Assembly: GCA_964487925.1 (NCBI GenBank)
Contig: CAZASZ010000077.1
Span: forward strand, 1-6,945
Direction: 5' to 3'
DNA: 6,945 bases
Source of the DNA: RI-283 sp964487925
GTDB taxonomy: Bacteria; Pseudomonadota; Gammaproteobacteria; SZUA-140
The translations under genes were made by a program, and so were the position numbers. Shown one piece after another: positions 1 through 5,157 of the stretch (its first letter is position 1; the number at the start of each line of letters is the position of its first letter). The notes under the pieces are model-generated. The model was not told the DNA's origin, ran no database searches, and was given only the letters and a program-made list of their open reading frames with translations.

Positions 1-11
1 TTATAAGAAGT

Positions 12-1583
12 ATGAATTCGGAGAGCATGCGCGATAGGCAGATTTTGGCGCTCCTGCAACAGGGAGTGCGCTACAAGCAGGATGGAAAGCTGGCCGAGGC
101 AGAGGTCGCCTTCCGGAACGCGTTGAGGGTTGCGCCTGATCATCCCGAGGCCTTGAATCAACTCGCGTCGGTTGCATCCGCCGTGGGGCGCGTCGACGAT
201 GCCCTGCGGCTACTCGATCGTGCGATCTTTTCGGCGCCGGGGAACCCTAATTACCATCTGGCGCGCGGCGTCGGGCTGGAGGCCCAGGGTCGTTGGGAGG
301 CGGCGATGGCCAGTTACCAGAGGGTCTCAGAACTATGCCCGGATGCCCCTGAACCCTATGACAACATAGGCAACGTGCTCATGGGATGTGGGCGGGTGGA
401 CGAGGCCATTGAGGCTTACCGGAAGGCAATCGCCATCAAACCCGACTTCGCGGATGCCTATTCCCACCTGGGGCTGGTCTTGAAGATGACTGGTGACATG
501 GCCGGTGCTGAACAGGCGTATACCCGGGTCCTGGCCCTCCAACCCGACCGTCTCGAAGTCTATCGCCTGATCACACAGTTACGGCGTTACCGGCAACGAG
601 GAGACAGCAATGCGGACGTCATAGAGCAACACCTGCAGATTCCGGGGCTGCCCCCGGGCAAGGCCATGCACCTGCACTTTGCGCTCGGAAAGATACACGA
701 CGACTTAGGCGAGTACGATGCGGCCTTTGGGCATTTTCAGGAGGCCAACCGTATACGCCGAGAAGGCTACCATTACGACATCAACGACGATATTGCGACC
801 TTGAACAAGGCGCGGTCGCTCTTTACGCGCGAGTTCTTTGAGCAGAGGCGTGGTTTCGGACAGACGAAGGCGCGGCCGATCTTTATCGTCGGCATGCCAC
901 GGTCGGGGTCGACGCTCGTGGAGCAGATCTTGTCGAGCCACCCCGGTGTCGTCGCGGCCGGCGAGGTCCCCGATTTTTGGCGTACGATTCTTTCAGTTGG
1001 TCGTTTCCCGGAGCTTGCAGAACGGGTCGATGAGAATCTCTCGGTCAAGTTGGCAGAAGAGTACACCAACCGGATGAAGGTCTATGACCCAAGCGGTGTT
1101 AGCCGAACGACCGATAAGGAGCTTTTCAACTTCATCTATATCGGGATTATCCATCTGCTGTTTCCCAACGCCAAGGTGATCTGCTGCCGGCGAGACCCCA
1201 TGGACACCTGTTTTTCGATCTGGACGCGCTATTTCCCGGCGATTGGCTATTTTGCCAACGATCAATATGAGGTGGGCCGCTTCTATCGAGTCTTCGATGC
1301 CTATATGAAGCATTGGCACGATGTGCTGCCTGGCTTCGTCCTGGACTTTGAGCATCGCGCGCTCATCGAGGATCAGGAGGCCCAAACCCGGCGTCTTCTG
1401 GAGTTCTGCGAGCTCGAGTGGTCGGATTCATGTATGCGTTTTCATGAGAGCGAGCGTGTCGCCAAGACCGCGAGCACGACCCAGGTACGGCAACCGCTCA
1501 ACGACAAGGGTTTTGGTCACTGGCGGCACTATGAACACCATCTCGGCGACATGCGTCGCGCCCTGGATGAGGCACTCCCTTGA
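12..1583 (+). CDS. TPR-repeat sulfotransferase (Sulfotransfer_3-like), possible protein sulfotransferase
   Basis: Predicted PAPS-dependent sulfotransferase of 523 residues with an N-terminal TPR solenoid. TPR-like units lie at about 13-46, 47-80, 81-114, 115-148 and 149-182, and another at about 219-252. The catalytic domain starts at 291 with the 5'-phosphosulfate loop PRSGSTL (296-302). It continues with a Gly-Glu at 317-318, a DKE motif (Lys369), and the 3'-phosphate motif with Arg394 and Ser402. A C-terminal block with QVRQPL (491-496) and HWRHYE (503-508) is typical of TPR-sulfotransferases. Arg297, Glu318, Lys369, Arg394 and Ser402 match the order and approximate spacing of key residues in tyrosylprotein sulfotransferases, as I recall them. 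No signal peptide or membrane segment is seen, so it is probably cytoplasmic. The start at 12 is likely, with a weak purine-rich AAGAAG upstream. ATG at 27, after GGAGAG, is an alternative. The frame is open to the window edge, so an upstream start cannot be excluded. The next gene overlaps it by 4 bases. The enzyme class is firm, but the substrate is unknown. Confidence 0.93.
   Translation: MNSESMRDRQILALLQQGVRYKQDGKLAEAEVAFRNALRVAPDHPEALNQLASVASAVGRVDDALRLLDRAIFSAPGNPNYHLARGVGLEAQGRWEAAMASYQRVSELCPDAPEPYDNIGNVLMGCGRVDEAIEAYRKAIAIKPDFADAYSHLGLVLKMTGDMAGAEQAYTRVLALQPDRLEVYRLITQLRRYRQRGDSNADVIEQHLQIPGLPPGKAMHLHFALGKIHDDLGEYDAAFGHFQEANRIRREGYHYDINDDIATLNKARSLFTREFFEQRRGFGQTKARPIFIVGMPRSGSTLVEQILSSHPGVVAAGEVPDFWRTILSVGRFPELAERVDENLSVKLAEEYTNRMKVYDPSGVSRTTDKELFNFIYIGIIHLLFPNAKVICCRRDPMDTCFSIWTRYFPAIGYFANDQYEVGRFYRVFDAYMKHWHDVLPGFVLDFEHRALIEDQEAQTRRLLEFCELEWSDSCMRFHESERVAKTASTTQVRQPLNDKGFGHWRHYEHHLGDMRRALDEALP
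1569..1582 (+). promoter_or_regulatory. Ribosome binding site and TTG start of the first GT41 gene
   Basis: GAGG at 1569-1572 lies 7 bases before TTG at 1580. In this frame TGA at 1568-1570 closes the reading frame just upstream, and the next in-frame ATG is at 1715, inside the second TPR. TTG at 1580 is therefore the only start that keeps the whole TPR region. TTG overlaps the TGA stop of the sulfotransferase gene as TTGA, which suggests translational coupling. Confidence 0.75.
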
Positions 1584-3289
1584 ACCGTCCCGCTGACAGC
1601 TTTTCCGAAGTCCTGGGCCTGGTCGATCGCCATGACCTTGAAGGCGCCCTGAAGACTTGCTCGGCGGCGCTTACCAAGGCGCCTGATGATCAAAATCTGC
1701 GTTGCCTTTTGGGTATGATCAACGGACGTATGGGACGATTTCAGATAGCCGAGGCCTGTCTGCGAACGATCCTTGATCGTCAGCCGGATCATCCCTACGC
1801 GCTTTATAACCTAGGCAAGGTTCTGGTGATTCTCGGTCGTTCCGGTGAAGCTATCGCTGCCTACCGTAAGGCGATTGAGGTCCAACCAGGGTTTGCCGAG
1901 GCCCATACCAATTTGGGTACCCTCTATGGTAACTGCAGGCAGTGGGACGCTGCGTCCACTTGTTTGCGACAAGGTCTGACATGCTCAAGTGACCCCACCA
2001 ATCGTCTGATCCACTTGACGCCGCCGGGTGAGGATGCCGTGCTTCAGATTATGAGTACTTATCTCGCCTTACAAAGCTACCATGTCTTAAACTCACCTGG
2101 AGAATCCCTGGCTCTGCATCGCGACTGGGCGGCGCGTTATCTGGCCGTATATGAGGTCACGCCATACACCCATTTGCGACCGCGTTCTCGGCGCGAGCGG
2201 TTACGAATAGGCTACGTTTCCCCGGACTTCCGTCAGCACTCGGTTGCCTACTTTATGGAGCCGATTCTCGCAGCACATGATCGGAATCGCGTTGAGGTTT
2301 TCTGCTACGCCGAGATTCATACACCTGATGCCGTAACCGCTCGCCTGCGAGGCTTGAGCGATCACTGGCGGGAGACTCAGAACCTAGACGACGCCGAGGT
2401 CGCGCGCCAGATCCACGTCGACGGTATTGATGTCCTCGTCGACCTCGCCGGACACACCCGAGATGGTCGGCTCGGGGTCTTTCTCTACCGGCCTGCGTCG
2501 GTACAGGCGACCTATTTGGGCTATTTTACGACGACGGGTCTGTCTACCATGGACTATTGGTTGACGGATGCGACGCTGAGTCCCGACAACACAACCGAGA
2601 TTAGCAGCGAGGAGGTCTGGAGGTTGCCGGGCTGCAGCCTGTGCTATGGCCCGTCCGTGGATGCGCCCGAGATCGTGGACAGGGGGCCCGAGGCACGCTT
2701 CACGCTGGGTGGTTTCAACGACCTCAGCAAGGTCTCGGATGCCGCACTGTCCCTGTGGGCGAGGGTCATGCTGGCTATCCCGGAGGCCTGTTTGGTCCTC
2801 AAGGCGAAACAATTTGCAGATCGCGGTCTTCGCGAGGCCTTTGTCGCAGCCTTTGTCCGAGCCGGTGTTTCGGCCGACCGCCTACGGCTCTTGGAGCGAA
2901 CGCCCGACAGTCGTGCGCATCTTGCCCTGTACGGCGATATCGATGTCGCATTGGATACCATCCCTAGAACCGGAGGGACCACGACCGCCGAGGCCTTGTG
3001 GATGGGTGTGCCGGTAGTGACCTTGGCGGGTAGCCGGTATGTAGAGCGATTGAGCGCCTCCATGTTGCATGGCGTCGGTCTGGATGATTGCATCACCGCC
3101 GATGAGGCCGGCTATATTGACAGGATTGCGTCCTTCGCGAAGGACCGAGCGGGTTTATATCGATTGCGGATGAGTATGCGGGAACGTCTAGTCAGACAGG
3201 GTTTTTGTGACGGGCGGCGGGTCGCGCGGATGTTGGAGGACGGGTTCGATACGATGTTCGAGAGTTTTGTATCGGGGCGAGAGGCATGA
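1580..3289 (+). CDS. TPR-containing O-GlcNAc transferase/SPINDLY-like glycosyltransferase (GT41), paralogue 1
   Basis: Predicted cytoplasmic protein O-glycosyltransferase of 569 residues. The N-terminus has about three to four TPR units: a degenerate one at 5-36, then about 37-70, 71-106 and a decayed one at 107-135. An atypical linker (about 136-165) leads to the conserved YHVL segment. The GT41 catalytic region begins at LRIGYVSPDF (208-217). His220 follows, at the position of the human OGT His498 candidate. GHT lies at 291-293. The C-terminal lobe carries FNDLSK with Lys384 (human Lys842 position), His447 (human His901 position) and GGTTT at 465-469, with Glu471 near the nucleotide phosphates. 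All core motifs are intact, so an active enzyme is expected. The sugar donor is uncertain: plant SPINDLY uses GDP-fucose, while human OGT uses UDP-GlcNAc. The gene has a TTG start, overlaps the sulfotransferase gene by 4 bases, and overlaps the next gene by ATGA. Its TPR array is shorter than in either downstream paralogue. Confidence 0.95.
   Translation: MNRPADSFSEVLGLVDRHDLEGALKTCSAALTKAPDDQNLRCLLGMINGRMGRFQIAEACLRTILDRQPDHPYALYNLGKVLVILGRSGEAIAAYRKAIEVQPGFAEAHTNLGTLYGNCRQWDAASTCLRQGLTCSSDPTNRLIHLTPPGEDAVLQIMSTYLALQSYHVLNSPGESLALHRDWAARYLAVYEVTPYTHLRPRSRRERLRIGYVSPDFRQHSVAYFMEPILAAHDRNRVEVFCYAEIHTPDAVTARLRGLSDHWRETQNLDDAEVARQIHVDGIDVLVDLAGHTRDGRLGVFLYRPASVQATYLGYFTTTGLSTMDYWLTDATLSPDNTTEISSEEVWRLPGCSLCYGPSVDAPEIVDRGPEARFTLGGFNDLSKVSDAALSLWARVMLAIPEACLVLKAKQFADRGLREAFVAAFVRAGVSADRLRLLERTPDSRAHLALYGDIDVALDTIPRTGGTTTAEALWMGVPVVTLAGSRYVERLSASMLHGVGLDDCITADEAGYIDRIASFAKDRAGLYRLRMSMRERLVRQGFCDGRRVARMLEDGFDTMFESFVSGREA
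2201..3109 (+). repeat. Duplicated GT41 catalytic region, copy 1
   Basis: Codons 208-510 of the first GT41 gene align without any gap to codons 263-565 of the next gene (4072-4980). Hand counting gives 203 identical residues of 303. The similarity is at protein level, and many synonymous sites differ, so this is an older paralogous duplication and not a fresh DNA repeat. Confidence 0.85.
3274..3289 (+). promoter_or_regulatory. Ribosome binding region and ATGA stop/start overlap for the second GT41 gene
   Basis: A purine-rich stretch, GGGGCGAGAGG, spans 3274-3284 just before ATG at 3286. GGGG at 3274-3277 is 8 bases from the start, whereas the closer GAGAGG is too near to be ideal. ATG 3286-3288 overlaps the TGA stop 3287-3289 of the preceding gene, a classic arrangement for termination-reinitiation. 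Confidence 0.65.
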
Positions 3290-5157
3290 GCCACCCCGCG
3301 CTGAATCAGGCCATGCAACAGGGTATCGCGGCCCATAAAGCGGGTGATTTAAAGACCGCGGAGGCCTGCTATCGGCGCGCCCTCGCGGTGGATTCGGGGC
3401 ATGCCGAGGCGAACTTTCTGCTTGGTTGTATCGCGCACAAAACGGGCCACATCCAGGCTGCGGTACAGTTGATGCGGAAGGCCGTAGACTGTATGCCAGG
3501 CAACGCCCACTATTGGGGGCGGCTGGCGACGGCGCTGGCCGATGCAGTGCGTTTCGATGATGCGATCGAGGCCTTCCGCAAGGCGGATGCAATTGCCCCC
3601 GAAGACGCCTCGATGCAGAACAATTTCGCGGCCGCGCTGCACAATGTCGACAAAAAGGAGGAGGCGGAGCGACGCTTCCGGCACGCCCTCAGGCTCGATC
3701 CGCAGCAGGCCAACACCTGGTATAACCTCGGCAACCTCTATGAGTCACTGGGGCGATATGCCGAGGCCATAGAGGTCTATGAGCGGGCCGTTCAGCTCGC
3801 GCCAGACGTGGCCGCGATCCAGAATAATCTTGCGCGAGTCTATGACGCCAAGGGTGATGTCGATGGCGCCATCGAGCACTATCGTAAGGCCTTGGCCCTG
3901 AATCCGGGGCTCATGCAGGTATACAGCAACATCTTGTTCCAGCAGAGCTATCATGTCCTGCTGAGCCCTGAGGCCATGCTCGAGGCACACCTCGCATGGA
4001 GCCGTCACTTCGGCTGTGCCGAACGTGCGGGGCTGTTTAGTGAATACCAAGCGCCGGAAGCCGGGCGACGCCTGCGCATTGGCTATGTCTCACCCGATTT
4101 TCGGCAGCATTCCGTCAGCTATTTTTTCGAGCCTATCCTGGCCAATCACAATCGCTCGCGGTTCGAGATCTTCTGTTACGCTGAGCTGCCGCGTGCCGAT
4201 GCCGTGAGTCAGCGCCTGCGCGATCTGTCGGATGGTTGGCGCTTGACGAACGGGCAATCGGATGAGGCTGTGGCCAGGCAAATACATGCCGATGGCATTG
4301 ACGTGCTGGTCGATCTGGCGGGGCATACGGCAGGTAACCGCCTTGGAGTTTTCTGTTATCGGCCAGCACCAGTCCAGGTCACCTATCTCGGATATTTCAC
4401 GACCACGGGTTTGCCATCCATGGATTATTGGTTGTCGGATGCCGTCCTGACGCCGCCGGAAACCGTGGAGCGAAGTACGGAGGAGATCTGGCGTGTGCCG
4501 GGTTGTTGTCTCTGCTACACCCCGCCGGTCGATGCGCCGGATGTCGTTGAACAGCCAGCTAACGGGGGACTGGTGTTGGGTAGTTTCAACGACCTTAGCA
4601 AGGTCTCTCCGGCGACCGTCTCGCTCTGGGCTGCCGTGATGCGGGCCTTGCCCGAGGCCCGTCTATGTCTCAAGGCGCGGCAGTTATCCGACCCCGGAGT
4701 GTGTGGGGGCCTGGGGCAGGCCTTCGAGCGCGAGGGCGTGTCTGCGGATCGACTGCAGTTCCTGGGCCGTATGGACAGCGTGCGCGCCCATCTCGAACTA
4801 TACGGCCAAGTCGATATCGCGTTGGATACAATACCCAGGACCGGCGGTACGACGACTGTCGAGGCCCTTTGGATGGGGGTGCCCGTCGCGACCCTGGCGG
4901 GTGAACGCTATATCGAGCGCTTGAGTGCGACTATGCTGTCCGCGGTGGGCCTCGATGACTGGGTCACGCATGACCATCAGTCCTATATCGCTCGTGTCGA
5001 GCAGGCGGCGCACGACGTTGTCGGCCGCCAGGCGTTACGCAAGGCGCTTCGCGGCCAGGTACGGGATTCCGCGCTGTGCCGGGGTCGTGATCTTGCCGGA
5101 CGGCTTGAAGTGGCCTATGAGGGCATGATTGAACGTACCCGCGGGAGAGGTAAATGA
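3286..5157 (+). CDS. TPR-containing O-GlcNAc transferase/SPINDLY-like glycosyltransferase (GT41), paralogue 2
   Basis: Predicted cytoplasmic GT41 protein glycosyltransferase of 623 residues. Six well-formed TPR units cover about 5-38, 39-72, 73-106, 109-142, 143-176 and 177-210. They show the usual pattern of Gly/Ala at position 8 and AIE.Y.RA..L.P at the end of each unit. The linker SNILFQQSYHVLLSPE (214-229) is followed by the catalytic region from LRIGYVSPDF (263-272). Key positions are His275, GHT at 346-348, FNDLSK with Lys439, His502 and GGTTT at 520-524 with Glu526. All expected donor-site and catalytic motifs are present. It is the closest relative in the window of the preceding GT41 gene, but its TPR array is about twice as long and clearly diverged, which suggests a different acceptor or docking surface. 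It overlaps both neighbours by 4 bases. No signal peptide or membrane segment is seen. The family assignment is firm, while donor and acceptor are not known. Confidence 0.96.
   Translation: MSHPALNQAMQQGIAAHKAGDLKTAEACYRRALAVDSGHAEANFLLGCIAHKTGHIQAAVQLMRKAVDCMPGNAHYWGRLATALADAVRFDDAIEAFRKADAIAPEDASMQNNFAAALHNVDKKEEAERRFRHALRLDPQQANTWYNLGNLYESLGRYAEAIEVYERAVQLAPDVAAIQNNLARVYDAKGDVDGAIEHYRKALALNPGLMQVYSNILFQQSYHVLLSPEAMLEAHLAWSRHFGCAERAGLFSEYQAPEAGRRLRIGYVSPDFRQHSVSYFFEPILANHNRSRFEIFCYAELPRADAVSQRLRDLSDGWRLTNGQSDEAVARQIHADGIDVLVDLAGHTAGNRLGVFCYRPAPVQVTYLGYFTTTGLPSMDYWLSDAVLTPPETVERSTEEIWRVPGCCLCYTPPVDAPDVVEQPANGGLVLGSFNDLSKVSPATVSLWAAVMRALPEARLCLKARQLSDPGVCGGLGQAFEREGVSADRLQFLGRMDSVRAHLELYGQVDIALDTIPRTGGTTTVEALWMGVPVATLAGERYIERLSATMLSAVGLDDWVTHDHQSYIARVEQAAHDVVGRQALRKALRGQVRDSALCRGRDLAGRLEVAYEGMIERTRGRGK
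4072..4980 (+). repeat. Duplicated GT41 catalytic region, copy 2
   Basis: Codons 263-565 of the second GT41 gene form the partner of the region at 2201-3109, with a constant offset of 55 residues and no indels. The TPR segments outside this block are much less alike in length and sequence, so selection has held the catalytic lobes and released the TPR part. Confidence 0.85.
5143..5157 (+). promoter_or_regulatory. Ribosome binding site and ATGA stop/start overlap for the third GT41 gene
   Basis: GGGAGAGG at 5143-5150 contains GGAG (5144-5147) 6 bases before ATG at 5154. This is the best Shine-Dalgarno match of the three internal junctions. ATG 5154-5156 overlaps the TGA stop at 5155-5157 of the preceding gene. 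Confidence 0.75.

Noticed and set aside
12..15. ATGA at the sulfotransferase start as a fourth stop/start overlap
   Set aside because: A gene ending at TGA 13-15 would have to read through TAA at 4-6 in the same frame, so no upstream gene can end there.
2384..3096. Antisense open frames of 142 and 150 codons
   Set aside because: Both overlap the most conserved catalytic part of the first GT41 gene. Their translations are low-information and rich in Arg, Ser and Pro, typical of shadow frames.
2201..4980. Recent gene conversion or assembly-made duplication between the first two GT41 genes
   Set aside because: The copies differ at many synonymous and nonsynonymous sites along the whole block, with no long identical DNA stretch that I can see.
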